A DNA stretch of 64,000 nt. It comes from Rhodanobacter sp. C01 (GTDB lineage Bacteria > Pseudomonadota > Gammaproteobacteria > Xanthomonadales > Rhodanobacteraceae). The stretch spans positions 517,044-581,043 of the forward strand of contig NZ_MUNR01000012.1 in the NCBI RefSeq assembly GCF_002001045.1, read 5' to 3'. The first letter of the stretch is position 1, and each line of letters begins with the position of its first letter. A model generated the notes under the pieces. It made no database searches. It saw nothing but the letters and a program-made list of their open reading frames with translations, and had not been told where the DNA came from. Both the position numbers and the translations under genes were made by a program. Below are positions 41,053-50,407 of this stretch, one piece after another.

Positions 41053-41102
41053 ACACCGTGGAGTCGGCGGCGCACGTCCGGCAGAAGCGTGCCGCCCAGG
41101 AC

Positions 41103-41537
41103 TCACTTGACGTGGATGGTGATCCTCTTCGACACCAGTGGCGGATCGAACGGTACATGATTTTCATCGCCAAGCTCCAGCTGCAAGGTGTGCGTACCGG
41201 GTTTCAGCTTGAGCGTGGTCTCGGTCTGGCCACCACCGAAATGAAGGTGATTGTCGTCTTTCGGAATCGGTTGACCGGCAGGCGGCAACTCCTTCACGTC
41301 GACCAGCAGATGATGGTGCCCGGTGCGCTCCCTGGAGACGCCAGCCGGTGCCACACCCATGCCCTTGAGACCAAAGCGCACGGTGAATTCCTGACCCACG
41401 GCAGCACCGTCACGTGGCGTGATGATGTAGACCTCGGCGTCGGCGGGAGCCTTGTTGACCGGCAATCCGGGAGTATCGGTGGCCATCACGGCCGCAGTCA
41501 GCCCGGTCAGGGCAAGAGCAAGCAGGATGCGTTTCAT
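41103..41537 (-). CDS. Exported DUF4399 protein
   Basis: 144 aa with a signal peptide (MKRILLALALTGLTAAV). DUF4399 landmarks: AEVYIITPRDGAAVGQEF, FGLKGMGVAPAG, GHHHLLVDVKELP, and LHFGGGQTETTL. The GHHH and DNHLHFGGG motifs suggest a metal site, but none is proven in the family. The ATG at 41537 has TGGAG at a good distance; the TTG two codons before is a worse start. Confidence 0.85.
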   Translation of the reverse strand: MKRILLALALTGLTAAVMATDTPGLPVNKAPADAEVYIITPRDGAAVGQEFTVRFGLKGMGVAPAGVSRERTGHHHLLVDVKELPPAGQPIPKDDNHLHFGGGQTETTLKLKPGTHTLQLELGDENHVPFDPPLVSKRITIHVK

Positions 41538-41706
41538 CGTCAATCTCCATGTCGAGGGGGACCAAGCCAGTGTAGGCGCAGCAGCCTTCTCAAGACACCT
41601 CTACACGTCGACCAGGCCCTCATGAGCGTCACCGCAGCGTCATGCACTCGCCACACCGACGCAACGCCGGCAGTCGATACTGTGCCAAGCCAGCACAGGT
41701 ATCGTC

Positions 41707-42867
41707 ATGCGCATCGGCATCGTCAGTGAAACCTATCCACCGGAAATCAACGGCGTTGCGCTGACCGTGCACAACCTCGCGGCCGGCCTCGCCGCACGTG
41801 GCCACAGCATTGACCTGATCCGTCCACGCCAGCCGCAGCCGCACCACGACGAACCAGGCATCGAAGTGCTCGACGTACCGGGCGGAGCACTGCCCCGTTA
41901 TCCGGGCCTGCGCTTTGGCCTGCCGGCCGGTCGCAGCTTGCGCAGGCATTGGCTGCAACACCGCCCTGATGCAATCTACGTCGCCACCGAGGGCCCACTG
42001 GGCTGGTCAGCGGTACGCACGGCTGCACGACTGGGCATTCCTGTCAGCAGCGGCTTCCACACCCGCTTCGACAGCTACGCCGATCATTACGGCATGGGCC
42101 TGCTCACATCGGTGGTACGCGGTTATCTGCGCCGTTTTCACCGACGCGCGGCAGCCACCCTGGTGCCGACCGATGCCCTTGCACGGGAGTTGCGCGTCAT
42201 GGGCATAGCCAACGCACGCCTGTTGCGTCGCGCGGTGGACACGCAGCTGTTCCATCCGAACCGGCGCGATGATGCCCTGCGCGACAGCTGGGGCGTCGAT
42301 GCAGGCACGCCCGTGGTGCTCTACGTCGGACGCATCGCGCCGGAAAAGAATCTGGAACTGGCAGTGCAGGCCTTTCGTGCAATCCAGCAACGAATGCCAC
42401 GTGCGCGCTATGTCTGGGTCGGCGATGGTCCGGCACGCAGTGCGCTGGCAGCGGCACATCCGGATTTCATCTTTGCGGGCGTGCAGCGCGGTGAAGCGTT
42501 GGCGAAGCATTACGCCAGCGCGGACCTGTTCCCCTTTCCCAGCCTCAGCGAAACCTTCGGCAATGTGATCCTCGAGGCCCTGGCTGCCGGCCTGCCGGTG
42601 GTGGCCTATGCCGAGGGTGCGGCACGTGAGCATCTGATCGATGGCGTCAACGGTTATCGCATCGAGTCGGGCAACGCGTCGGCTTTCATCGATGCTGCCA
42701 TGCGACTCGCCTGCAACCCCGGGCTGATCCGGCACATGGGGCGTGCTGCCCACGCCGGCATGGCCGGACTTTCACCGGATGCGGTGATCCGCGACTTCGA
42801 AATCCTGTTGCGTGAGTTGGCCGAGGAGACCCAGCATGAACACATTGCCGCCGCTGCACACGCCTGA
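41707..42867 (+). CDS. GT4-family glycosyltransferase
   Basis: 386 aa, two Rossmann domains. N-terminal acceptor side: IVSETYPPEINGVALTVHNL and FHTRFDSYADHYG; C-terminal nucleotide-sugar side: YVGRIAPEKNLELAVQAF, WVGDGPARSALAAA and SETFGNVILEALAAGLPVVA (E-x7-E). The pattern is close to the family of mannosyl- and sulfoquinovosyl-transferases that act on lipids. The next gene is a PAP2 phosphatase overlapping by 32 bases, so the pair may act on a shared lipid-linked substrate. Confidence 0.9.
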   Translation: MRIGIVSETYPPEINGVALTVHNLAAGLAARGHSIDLIRPRQPQPHHDEPGIEVLDVPGGALPRYPGLRFGLPAGRSLRRHWLQHRPDAIYVATEGPLGWSAVRTAARLGIPVSSGFHTRFDSYADHYGMGLLTSVVRGYLRRFHRRAAATLVPTDALARELRVMGIANARLLRRAVDTQLFHPNRRDDALRDSWGVDAGTPVVLYVGRIAPEKNLELAVQAFRAIQQRMPRARYVWVGDGPARSALAAAHPDFIFAGVQRGEALAKHYASADLFPFPSLSETFGNVILEALAAGLPVVAYAEGAAREHLIDGVNGYRIESGNASAFIDAAMRLACNPGLIRHMGRAAHAGMAGLSPDAVIRDFEILLRELAEETQHEHIAAAAHA

Positions 42868-43411
42868 ACTTTCGATCGTATCGTCACGCCTCGCGCTGGA
42901 CCGTCGGGTCTGCGTGGCGGCCAATCGCTGGGGTACCCGACGCGCAGTCGGATGGTTCTTCGGCGGCATCAGCCGGCTTGGCGACGGCATGTTCTGGTAT
43001 GGGTTGATGGCGGCGCTGGCCATGGTCGGCGGCTGGCGCGGACTTGCCGCTGCCGGACACATGGCGGTTACCGGGCTAGCCGCGCTGCTGCTGTATCGCC
43101 TGCTGAAGCGCTGGACGCAACGGCCACGTCCCTACCGTGTCTGTCCCGGCGTGATCGCACACGTACCGCCGCTGGACGAGTTCAGCTTCCCATCGGGACA
43201 CACCTTGCAGGCGGTGGGCTTCACGATCGTGGCGCTTGCCTGGTATCCGCAGCTTGCCCCGCTGCTGATCGGCTTCACCGTATTGGTCGCCATCTCGCGG
43301 GTGATCCTCGGCCTGCACTATCCCAGTGATGTACTCGCCGCGATCATGATCGGCGGCGGGCTGGGGGCAACCTCGCTTTGGCTGTTGTCACTGGCCATGA
43401 AACTCGCATGA
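42836..43411 (+). CDS. PAP2-family membrane phosphatase
   Basis: 191 aa, about five membrane segments. The three PAP2 motifs are complete: KRWTQRPRP (K-x6-RP), FPSGHTLQ and SRVILGLHYPSD. It dephosphorylates lipid phosphates such as phosphatidic acid, phosphatidylglycerol phosphate or undecaprenyl pyrophosphate. The ATG at 42836 is preceded by GGAGA, and the gene overlaps the glycosyltransferase, so translation is coupled. Confidence 0.92.
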   Translation: MNTLPPLHTPELSIVSSRLALDRRVCVAANRWGTRRAVGWFFGGISRLGDGMFWYGLMAALAMVGGWRGLAAAGHMAVTGLAALLLYRLLKRWTQRPRPYRVCPGVIAHVPPLDEFSFPSGHTLQAVGFTIVALAWYPQLAPLLIGFTVLVAISRVILGLHYPSDVLAAIMIGGGLGATSLWLLSLAMKLA

Positions 43412-43482
43412 GCCGGCGCAATCACTGATCAGCATTTGCGCACGCCGTCACAAGCGCCTTCGCAGTCAGACAGATAGCGTAC

Positions 43483-43528
43483 TTGTCCACAGGCTTTACC
43501 AGCCATGCTCCACAATCGCTGTGGATTA
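43483..43528. repeat. DnaA-box-like unit 1
   Basis: 46 bp: TTGTCCACA at positions 1-9, TGCTCCACA at 24-32 and inverted TGTGGATTA (TAATCCACA) at 38-46. The first and third differ from the DnaA box TTATCCACA by one base. Confidence 0.55.
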
Positions 43529-43608
43529 CTGCACATGGCGCACGCGACGACTGTGCAAAATATCAGCACGCCGTGCCAAGTACCTGTCGTTAAAAGGACT
43601 GAGCAAGG

Positions 43609-43654
43609 TTGTCCACAGACTTGCATCGAAGGCATGCACAGACGCTGTGGAAAA
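43609..43654. repeat. DnaA-box-like unit 2
   Basis: 46 bp: TTGTCCACA at 1-9, a degenerate GCATGCACA at 24-32 and inverted TGTGGAAAA (TTTTCCACA) at 38-46. It starts 126 bp after unit 1. Confidence 0.55.
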
Positions 43655-43766
43655 CTGTGCCGTCGGCACGATGATGCCAGTGCGGCATCATCATCATTGA
43701 ATCTGCATCTGCGCAGATCCTGAGCACCGCGTAGCAAGTGCTTGATCGACAAACAACAGATGCAGC

Positions 43767-43812
43767 TTGTCCACAGGCTGTACCGGCTGGCGTCCACATC
43801 GGCTGTGGAAAA
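43767..43812. repeat. DnaA-box-like unit 3
   Basis: 46 bp: TTGTCCACA at 1-9, GCGTCCACA at 24-32 and inverted TGTGGAAAA at 38-46. It starts 158 bp after unit 2. Confidence 0.55.
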
Positions 43813-43887
43813 CCCGCGCAGAAAATCCGGACGCAAAAACAGCGATGCCGCCTGATGGCGGCATCGCTTCACCACAGCCGCGCGTCA

Positions 43888-44757
43888 TCAGGCTGCGCGC
43901 GGGGCCTTCACCAGGATGCCGAGCAGGTCGGCCAGCTTGTCGCGCATCTCGCGGCGGTCGACGATCAGGTCGATCGCACCGTGGTCGAGCAGGAACTCCG
44001 AACGCTGGAAACCTTCGGGCAAGGTCTCGCGCACGGTCTGCTCGATAACGCGCGGACCGGCGAAACCGATCAGCGCCTTCGGCTCGCCGATGTTGATATC
44101 GCCAAGCATCGCCAGACTGGCGGACACGCCACCGGTGGTCGGGTTGGTCAGCACGCTGATGTACGGCACGCCGGCATCGCGCAGACGCGCCAGCGCCGCC
44201 GAGGTCTTGGCCATCTGCATCAGCGAGAACAGAGCCTCCTGCATGCGTGCACCGCCGGTGGCGGAAAAACATACGAGCGCGCTTCTGTCGGCCAGTGCGC
44301 GCTCGGCGGCACGCGCGAATTTCTCGCCGACCACCGAGCCCATCGAACCGCCCATGTAGGCGAACTCGAACGCCACGGCCATCAATGGACGGCCCTTGAG
44401 CTTGCCGCTCATGGCGACCATCGCATCCTTCTCGCCGACTTTTTTCTGGGTGCCGACGATGCGGTCGCGATACTTCTTCGAATCACGGAATTTCAAGGGG
44501 TCGGTCGGCTCGAGACTGGCCCACAACTCCTGCGCGGAACCTTCATCCAGCAGTGCACCGAGTCGCATGCGCGCGCTGATGTAATGGTGATGGCTGCACT
44601 TCGGGCACACCATCAGGTTGCGCTCCAGCTCCGGCTTGTACAGCACGGTGCCGCAACCGGCGCACTTCTCCCATACGCCCTCGGGCACGGAGCCCTTGCC
44701 GCCGTTCGTGCTCTGCGGGCGGGTGCGCGGGTTCATGATTTTCTGCAGCCAATTCAT
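43888..44757 (-). CDS. accD: Acetyl-CoA carboxylase carboxyltransferase subunit beta
   Basis: 289 aa. The four-cysteine zinc ribbon ([24 protein letters not shown]) is followed by the crotonase-like core: [36 protein letters not shown] and [13 protein letters not shown]. With AccA it transfers the carboxyl from biotin to acetyl-CoA, the first step of fatty acid synthesis. ATG at 44757 follows AGGTGATG. The usual trpA-accD neighbour order is kept. Confidence 0.96.
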   Translation of the reverse strand: MNWLQKIMNPRTRPQSTNGGKGSVPEGVWEKCAGCGTVLYKPELERNLMVCPKCSHHHYISARMRLGALLDEGSAQELWASLEPTDPLKFRDSKKYRDRIVGTQKKVGEKDAMVAMSGKLKGRPLMAVAFEFAYMGGSMGSVVGEKFARAAERALADRSALVCFSATGGARMQEALFSLMQMAKTSAALARLRDAGVPYISVLTNPTTGGVSASLAMLGDINIGEPKALIGFAGPRVIEQTVRETLPEGFQRSEFLLDHGAIDLIVDRREMRDKLADLLGILVKAPRAA

Positions 44758-44780
44758 CGCATCACCTGATTCTTCGTGAG

Positions 44781-44802
44781 CGTGCCGCCCAAGGGCGGCA
44801 CG
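44781..44802. other. Perfect hairpin between trpA and accD
   Basis: Arms CGTGCCGCCC and GGGCGGCACG with a two-base loop, in the 50-bp trpA-accD gap. No T-run follows on either strand, so it may tune accD expression or stabilise an mRNA end rather than terminate. Confidence 0.5.
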
Positions 44803-44807
44803 TGTTC

Positions 44808-45608
44808 TCAATGCGCATCTAGCGCGGCGCGGATCGGCACAAGGAACGCACGCGCCCGCACGGTAATCTCTTCGGCATCCTCTGCTCCGGCCAGCCTCTC
44901 GACCAGCGCACTGCCGATCACCACCGCATCGGCAAAATCCGCGATAGCCCTGGCACTCGCCGCATCGCGGATGCCGAAGCCCACCGCCACCGGCGCCTTC
45001 GCATGCGTGCGGATATCCGCCATGCGCGCGGCGATGTCGCCGGTACTCAAGTGTGCCGCGCCGGTGATGCCGGCGAACGAGACATAGTACAGGAAACCTT
45101 CGGCCGAACCGCACAACTGCGCCATACGCGAGGGTTCGGTAGTCGGCGCGGCAAGCAGGATCTGCTGCAGTCCGGCATCACGCAACGGCTGCAGCACGGC
45201 CGACTCCTCCAGCGGACAGTCGACCAGCAGCACCCCGTCGACACCTGCCTGCACCGCCTCTTGCGCAAAGCGTGCATAACCGTGAATCTCGACCGGATTC
45301 AGGTAGCCCATCAGCACGACCGGCGTCTCTGCATCACGCTGGCGGAACGCGGTGACCCAGCCCAATACGTCGGCCAGCCCGACACTCTTTGCAATCGCGC
45401 GCTCGCTGGCATGCTGGATCACCGGACCATCCGCCATCGGATCGGAAAATGGCACACCCAGCTCGATCAAGTCGGCACCGGCATCGACCAGCACGTGCAT
45501 CAATGTCACCGCGTGTTCCGGCGAGGGGTCACCCGCCGTAACGAACGGAATCAGCCCAGTGCGGCCGGAAGCCTTCAACGCGGCAAAACGGCGATCGATG
45601 CGGCTCAT
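44808..45608 (-). CDS. trpA: Tryptophan synthase alpha chain
   Basis: 266 aa TIM barrel. Catalytic E49 and D60 in [19 protein letters not shown]; the phosphate loop is VGFGIRDA. It cleaves indole-glycerol phosphate and passes indole to TrpB. It overlaps trpB by four bases. Confidence 0.96.
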   Translation of the reverse strand: MSRIDRRFAALKASGRTGLIPFVTAGDPSPEHAVTLMHVLVDAGADLIELGVPFSDPMADGPVIQHASERAIAKSVGLADVLGWVTAFRQRDAETPVVLMGYLNPVEIHGYARFAQEAVQAGVDGVLLVDCPLEESAVLQPLRDAGLQQILLAAPTTEPSRMAQLCGSAEGFLYYVSFAGITGAAHLSTGDIAARMADIRTHAKAPVAVGFGIRDAASARAIADFADAVVIGSALVERLAGAEDAEEITVRARAFLVPIRAALDAH

Positions 45609-46816
45609 ACTTCCACTCCTTCACGCGCGGCGATCGTGTGCACGTCCTTGTCGCCACGGCCCGACAGGTTGCACAGTACGATGCCGTCCTTCGGATACTC
45701 GCGCGCCAGCTTGATCGCCTGCGCCACCGCGTGGCTGGACTCCAACGCCGCAAGGATGCCTTCCGTGCGCGCCAGCAGATGAAATGCCTCCATCGCCTCC
45801 TCGTCGGTCACGCCGACGTAGTCGGCGCGACCTGCATCCTTCAGGAACGCATGCTCGGGACCGACGCCGGGATAGTCGAGCCCCGCCGAGATCGAATGCG
45901 TCTCGGTGATCTGTCCGTTGTCGTCGCACAGCACGTAAGTACGGTTGCCATGCAGCACGCCGGGCCTGCCGGCGGCCAGCGAGGCCGCATGATGTCCGGT
46001 CGCGATGCCTTCGCCTGCTGCCTCGGCGCCGACGATGCGCACGTCACGGTCGTTGAGGAAAGCGTGGAACAGACCAATCGCATTGGACCCCCCGCCGACG
46101 CAGGCAGTCAGCACATCAGGCAGGCGACCGTACTGCTCCAGCATCTGCCCGCGCGCCTCGCGGCCGACGATCGCGTTGAAGTCGCGCACCATCAGCGGGT
46201 ACGGATGCGGACCAGCCACGGTGCCGATGATGTAGAACGTATCGGCGACGTTGGTGACCCAGTCGCGCATCGCCTCGTTCAGCGCATCCTTCAGCGTCTT
46301 CGAGCCCGACGTGACCGGCACCACCTCGGCGCCAAGCAGCTTCATGCGGTAGACATTGATCTTCTGTCGCTCGATGTCCACGGCACCCATGTAGACCACG
46401 CACTTCAGACCCAGCCGTGCCGCTACCGTGGCACTGGCCACGCCGTGTTGGCCGGCGCCGGTCTCGGCGATGATGCGGGTCTTGCCCATGCTGCGCGCGA
46501 CCAGGGCCTGGCCGACCGTATTGTTGATCTTGTGCGCGCCGGTGTGATTCAGGTCCTCGCGCTTGAACAGGATGCGCGCGCCGCCGACATGTTGCGACAG
46601 CCGCTCGGCGTGATAGATCGGGCTGGGACGGCCGACGTAGTGCTTCAGGTCGCGATCGAGTTCGGCGATGAAGGCAGGATCATCGCGCAGGCGCAGGTAC
46701 GCCTCGGTCAGTTCGGCCAGCGGTGCCATCAGCGTCTCGGCCACGTAGATGCCGCCGTAGTTGCCGAAGCGACCATGCGCATCAGGCCAGGCGTGAAAAT
46801 CGTCAATCGTGGGCAT
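45605..46816 (-). CDS. trpB: Tryptophan synthase beta chain
   Basis: 403 aa. PLP lysine K96 in [11 protein letters not shown], phosphate-binding GGGSNAIG in [14 protein letters not shown], and the ammonium or COMM-region signature [10 protein letters not shown]. It condenses indole with serine. ATG 46816 fits the family start ([12 protein letters not shown]); an ATG two codons upstream (46822) is also possible. It is divergent from a LysR regulator, as in Pseudomonas trpI-trpBA. Confidence 0.96.
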   Translation of the reverse strand: MPTIDDFHAWPDAHGRFGNYGGIYVAETLMAPLAELTEAYLRLRDDPAFIAELDRDLKHYVGRPSPIYHAERLSQHVGGARILFKREDLNHTGAHKINNTVGQALVARSMGKTRIIAETGAGQHGVASATVAARLGLKCVVYMGAVDIERQKINVYRMKLLGAEVVPVTSGSKTLKDALNEAMRDWVTNVADTFYIIGTVAGPHPYPLMVRDFNAIVGREARGQMLEQYGRLPDVLTACVGGGSNAIGLFHAFLNDRDVRIVGAEAAGEGIATGHHAASLAAGRPGVLHGNRTYVLCDDNGQITETHSISAGLDYPGVGPEHAFLKDAGRADYVGVTDEEAMEAFHLLARTEGILAALESSHAVAQAIKLAREYPKDGIVLCNLSGRGDKDVHTIAAREGVEV

Positions 46817-46844
46817 GACCATCACTCGTATCGGGGAAACCATT

Positions 46845-46860
46845 GCGGCGCATGCGCCGC
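46845..46860. promoter_or_regulatory. 16-bp perfect palindrome in the trpB/LysR divergent promoter
   Basis: GCGGCGCATGCGCCGC in the 127-bp region between trpB and the LysR gene. It could be the site of the regulator or a GC-rich hairpin in the trpB leader. No T-N11-A LysR site was assigned with confidence. Confidence 0.4.
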
Positions 46861-46943
46861 GACAAGGCGCCACCCTAGCGCAGCGGCACGCCAGGCAAAA
46901 GCGATAAGATTGTCGCCACCTGTCAGGAAAACTCACAGATTCC

Positions 46944-47834
46944 ATGTCCCGCGAATTGCCTGCACTGAATGCCCTGCGCGCCTTCGAAGTGGCGGCACGA
47001 CTGGAGAGCGTGAGCCGGGCCGCCGGCGAACTGCACGTGACCCACGGCGCGGTGAGCCGGCAGATCCGTGCGCTGGAGGCCGAGCTGGGCGTGCCGTTGT
47101 TCGTCCGCGAAGGGCGCGGCCTGACGCTCACGCCTGCGGGCCTGCGCCTGCGTGACGGGGCAGCCAGCGCGTTTGCGCAACTGCGCAGGACATGCGACGA
47201 ACTGCGCCGCAATACGGGCCAGTCGCCGTTCGTGCTCGGCTGCTCCGGCAGCGTACTGGCGCGTTGGGTCATTCCCCGCATGGAACGACTGGGTCACGAC
47301 CTGCCGGAATTGAAGCTGCACCTGTCCGCCAGCGAGGGCCTGCCCTCGCCCGCGCTGCCCGGCCTGGATGCCACGCTGCTGCTGGCCGAACCACCGTGGC
47401 CAGCGGAATGGCAGGTACACACGCTGGCGCCAGAGCGAATCGGCCCCGTGTTCAGCCCACGCCACCCGCGCCATGCCGACCTGTACAAGGCCAGCACCAC
47501 CGCGCTGTGCAAGGAGGCCCTGCTGAACACTGCCTCACGTCCGCAGGCGTGGCCGGCATGGGCACGTGCGCAGCGCATTGCCGTCGGGCGACTGCACTAC
47601 GGGCAATCGTTCGAACATCTCTACTATCTGCTGGAAGCGGCAGTGGCCGGCCTCGGCGTGGCGATCGCGCCACAGCCGCTGGTGACCGACGACCTCGCCG
47701 CCGGCCGGCTGCTCGCCCCCTGGGGGTTTCGTGCCACGCGGGCGAGCTGGGTCTTGTGTGCCCCGAAGCGTGCCAGTGATGCGCGCCTGACCGCGCTGGC
47801 GGACTGGCTGCGACGGGAGCTGGCAGAGGCTTGA
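46944..47834 (+). CDS. LysR-family regulator, TrpI-like
   Basis: 296 aa. The N-terminal winged helix has the GcvA/TrpI-type opening [20 protein letters not shown], then the recognition helix [20 protein letters not shown]. The substrate-binding domain fills the rest ([33 protein letters not shown]). Divergent from trpBA across 127 bp, exactly the trpI arrangement of Pseudomonas, in which TrpI activates trpBA in response to indoleglycerol phosphate. Role is inferred from this placement. Confidence 0.85.
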   Translation: MSRELPALNALRAFEVAARLESVSRAAGELHVTHGAVSRQIRALEAELGVPLFVREGRGLTLTPAGLRLRDGAASAFAQLRRTCDELRRNTGQSPFVLGCSGSVLARWVIPRMERLGHDLPELKLHLSASEGLPSPALPGLDATLLLAEPPWPAEWQVHTLAPERIGPVFSPRHPRHADLYKASTTALCKEALLNTASRPQAWPAWARAQRIAVGRLHYGQSFEHLYYLLEAAVAGLGVAIAPQPLVTDDLAAGRLLAPWGFRATRASWVLCAPKRASDARLTALADWLRRELAEA

Positions 47835-47846
47835 AGTCAGGCAGCG

Positions 47847-48881
47847 TCAGAGATTCAGACGCGCGCCCTGCTTCAATTGCTCCACCGTTTCGGGTGTGAG
47901 CGGACCGAGCACGCCGCGACGGTGCTCGGGGATGTGCGCAATGGCCTCCTCGTCGCCGAACACGTAGTGGTCCAGCAGGTTCTTCCAGTTGGCCCGTTCG
48001 GCAGGCGGCAATGCACGGAAGGCAAGCAGGCAGTGGTACAACGCAGCCCGTGCGTGGCCGGTGTGGTAACCAGGAACGTCGACCGGACTCCACCAGTAGT
48101 TCACCAGTGCGTTGAGTCGTTCGAGCGACTCGACGTTGTGCCACCACAAGGGCGGCATGTAGATCGCATCGCCCGGATGCAGCTCGGCCACCTGTGCGGC
48201 CGCCAGCGCCTGTTTCAGACGCGGGTAACGCGGATCGTCCGGCTGATCCAGCCGGGCCATGCTGATAGCTGCCCCGGTGGGTGCGAAATCCAGCGGGCCG
48301 ATATAGAGATTGGGCAACTGTTCCGGCGGGAATAGTGTGAAGCGGCGCGTGCCGCATACCACGCAGGCAATGTTGTGCTGCGAATCGAAATGCGTGGGCG
48401 TGGTGACACGGTTGCCCATCCACAGGCGCGGTTCCACGCCTGGGTCGAGGAAAGGCAGCGCATGCTCGGCGAGGAATCCGGGCAGGCAATCACGGATCGG
48501 CGCGCTCTGGATCACCAGTCCGGGGGCATTCTCGCGCCTGCTGTAGCTGGCCAGCCGCTGCAGTCCGAGGGTGACCGGCACCTTGAAATGCTGGTAGCTG
48601 AGGTCGCTCATGTCCGCCGCATAGCCGATGATGCCGTCTGCTTCCGGAGCAACCATCAGGGTGCTCACGTCGGCACCGTTGTCCAGCTCAGCCAGCCGCT
48701 GCGCGAAGGCAGTGTCCGACTGCCGGGCCAGCTTCACGATCGGCCAGTCACGCACCAGGCCGCGAATCACCAGCGGGCGCTCGCGGCCCAGCACGTCGTC
48801 GAGGCCGAACGGATGATCACCGCCGGCGTGGTATTCCTCGATGGCGGCTGGTGCAGGAATCGCGCCGGAAAGTTCGCTCAT
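47847..48881 (-). CDS. Cupin-like / JmjC-type 2-oxoglutarate oxygenase
   Basis: 344 aa. Iron ligands H164, D166 (THFDSQHN) and H248 (PLWWHNVES); GTRRFTLFPPEQLPNLYIG, HPGDAIYMPP and VNYWWSP are typical of the cupin_8 family related to FIH and JMJD5. These enzymes hydroxylate proteins or small molecules. The start overlaps trpF by four bases, so it is translated with trpF, which is unexpected for a tryptophan gene. Target unknown. Confidence 0.9.
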   Translation of the reverse strand: MSELSGAIPAPAAIEEYHAGGDHPFGLDDVLGRERPLVIRGLVRDWPIVKLARQSDTAFAQRLAELDNGADVSTLMVAPEADGIIGYAADMSDLSYQHFKVPVTLGLQRLASYSRRENAPGLVIQSAPIRDCLPGFLAEHALPFLDPGVEPRLWMGNRVTTPTHFDSQHNIACVVCGTRRFTLFPPEQLPNLYIGPLDFAPTGAAISMARLDQPDDPRYPRLKQALAAAQVAELHPGDAIYMPPLWWHNVESLERLNALVNYWWSPVDVPGYHTGHARAALYHCLLAFRALPPAERANWKNLLDHYVFGDEEAIAHIPEHRRGVLGPLTPETVEQLKQGARLNL

Positions 48882-49516
48882 GACTGCCCGTCCATCTTGT
48901 CCGCGGCGCGCACGGCCGCCATGAAATCAACCAGCCTGGTCGCATCCTTGATGCCCGGGGCCGACTCCACACCACTCGCCACGTCCACTGCCCACGGACG
49001 CACGGCACGGATCGCCGCTCCCACGTTGCCGGCATGAAGACCACCGGCAAGCAACAGCGGCTGCACGGAATCGTGCGGCATCAACGACCAGTCGAACGAC
49101 TTGCCGCTGCCACCGGCCTCGCCTGCCGCATGGCCATCCAGCAGCAGGCCGGTGGCATGCGGATAGTCATGCAGGCGTGACAGTGCGGCCGCGCCGCCCC
49201 CCATCGCGATCGCCTTCAGGAACGGGTGGCCAAACTGCGCGCACCAGTCGTCGGTTTCGTTGCCGTGGAACTGCAGCAGCGTGGGTCGCACCTCATCGAG
49301 CACCCGATGCACCTGATCCACATTGTTGTCCATGAACAAGGCGACGCTGGTGATGAGCGGCGGCATCGCAGCCACGATTTCACCCGCCTGCAGCAACGAG
49401 ACCTGCCGCTTGCTGCGCTCGGTGAACACCACTCCGATCGCATCCGCGCCGAGCCGGACTGCCAGCAGCGCATCCTCGACGCGGGTCATCCCGCAGCACT
49501 TGATCCGGGTTCGCAT
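48878..49516 (-). CDS. trpF: Phosphoribosylanthranilate isomerase
   Basis: 212 aa TIM barrel. Catalytic cysteine in IKCCGMTRVEDAL and aspartate in GLLLDGHAAGEAGG; phosphate sites LLAGGLHAGNVG and DVASGVESAPGIKD. It catalyses the Amadori step of tryptophan synthesis. It overlaps truA by one base and the cupin gene by four. Confidence 0.95.
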   Translation of the reverse strand: MRTRIKCCGMTRVEDALLAVRLGADAIGVVFTERSKRQVSLLQAGEIVAAMPPLITSVALFMDNNVDQVHRVLDEVRPTLLQFHGNETDDWCAQFGHPFLKAIAMGGGAAALSRLHDYPHATGLLLDGHAAGEAGGSGKSFDWSLMPHDSVQPLLLAGGLHAGNVGAAIRAVRPWAVDVASGVESAPGIKDATRLVDFMAAVRAADKMDGQS

Positions 49517-50298
49517 CACGGGTTGGCTCCAGGCAGGCAGACTTCCGCCGGCAAGCCCCAATAAGGCTCGTAGCGTGGACCAATGAAAGTCAGCCCGGTG
49601 GCCGGTGCGGTCGGCCCGGCTACCTGGCGATCACCGCCGGCCAGCAATGCAGCCAGCCATTCGACCGGCTGCTCATCGCGTCCGATCGGCAGCAGCGAAC
49701 CCACGATGTTGCGCACCATGTGATGCAGGAATGCATTGGCCTCGATCTCGACGACGACCTGCTCACCCTCGCGCCGTACGCTTGCGGCCAGCACCGTGCG
49801 GCGCGGATGCGCCGCCTGGCATGACAACGCGCGAAACGCGCTGAAATCATGCTCGCCGAGCAAGGCTTGCGCGGCACGGTGCATGCGTTCGGCATCCAGC
49901 GGCAACCGCTCCCAGGTGACATACCGCGCATCCAGCGCCGCACGCACCGGTCGATTGAGAATGCAGTAGCGATAACGACGACTGCGCGCCGCGTAGCGGG
50001 CGTGGAAACTGCCGAGTACCGGCTGTGCCCACAGCACGGCCACGCTGGCTGGCAGGTTGGAACAGGTGCCGAGCACCCAGCCACGCATGTCGCGCACCGC
50101 TTCGGTGTCGAAATGCACGACCTGGCAGCGGCCGTGCACACCGGCATCGGTACGCCCGGCGCAACTGACTTCGACCGGGTGTGCGGCCACCTTCGACAAC
50201 GCCTGCTCCACTGCGCCCTGCACGCTGGCATCGGCTTTCAGGCGCTGCCAGCCGGAAAAATCGGTGCCGTCGTATTCGATGCCGAGCGCAATACGCAT
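49516..50298 (-). CDS. truA: tRNA pseudouridine(38-40) synthase
   Basis: 260 aa. Catalytic aspartate D51 in [14 protein letters not shown]; other landmarks [20 protein letters not shown] and [14 protein letters not shown]. It modifies the anticodon stem at positions 38-40. The start at 50298 is the usual family start. Confidence 0.95.
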   Translation of the reverse strand: MRIALGIEYDGTDFSGWQRLKADASVQGAVEQALSKVAAHPVEVSCAGRTDAGVHGRCQVVHFDTEAVRDMRGWVLGTCSNLPASVAVLWAQPVLGSFHARYAARSRRYRYCILNRPVRAALDARYVTWERLPLDAERMHRAAQALLGEHDFSAFRALSCQAAHPRRTVLAASVRREGEQVVVEIEANAFLHHMVRNIVGSLLPIGRDEQPVEWLAALLAGGDRQVAGPTAPATGLTFIGPRYEPYWGLPAEVCLPGANP

Positions 50299-50348
50299 TG
50301 AGGTTGTGCAAAGGACCGTTGAAAGACACTGAAGATTAGCAGCCCGCC

Positions 50349-50385
50349 AATGAAATCGGGCCGGCAAGGCCGGCCCGATTTCATT
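50349..50385 (-). terminator. Long perfect hairpin after fimV
   Basis: 17-base arms (AATGAAATCGGGCCGGC and its inverse) with an AAG loop, 22 bases after the fimV stop. The stem ends in ATTTCATT, a short T-rich tail; it probably separates fimV from truA transcription. Confidence 0.75.
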
Positions 50386-50407
50386 GCGCGCATGTGCCGG
50401 ACGGGGT

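Larger units (their letters stand above)
43412..43887. other. 476-bp noncoding gap carrying DnaA-box-like units
   Basis: No gene found. The gap contains three 46-bp units listed separately, plus short hairpins such as GATGATGCCA...TGCGGCATCATC near 43670-43692 and GTGCCGTCGGCAC at 43657-43669. Confidence 0.6.

Noticed and set aside
41066..41096. Terminator between the beta-barrel and DUF4399 genes
   Set aside because: GGCGGCGCACG and CGTGCCGCC can pair with one bulge, but no T-run follows on either strand.
43412..43887. Chromosomal origin oriC
   Set aside because: DnaA-like boxes occur, but no AT-rich unwinding region, dnaA, dnaN, rpmH or gidA/mnmG is nearby.
45638..47155. 505-codon plus-strand frame
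   Set aside because: Antisense to trpB and the start of the LysR region; no domains.
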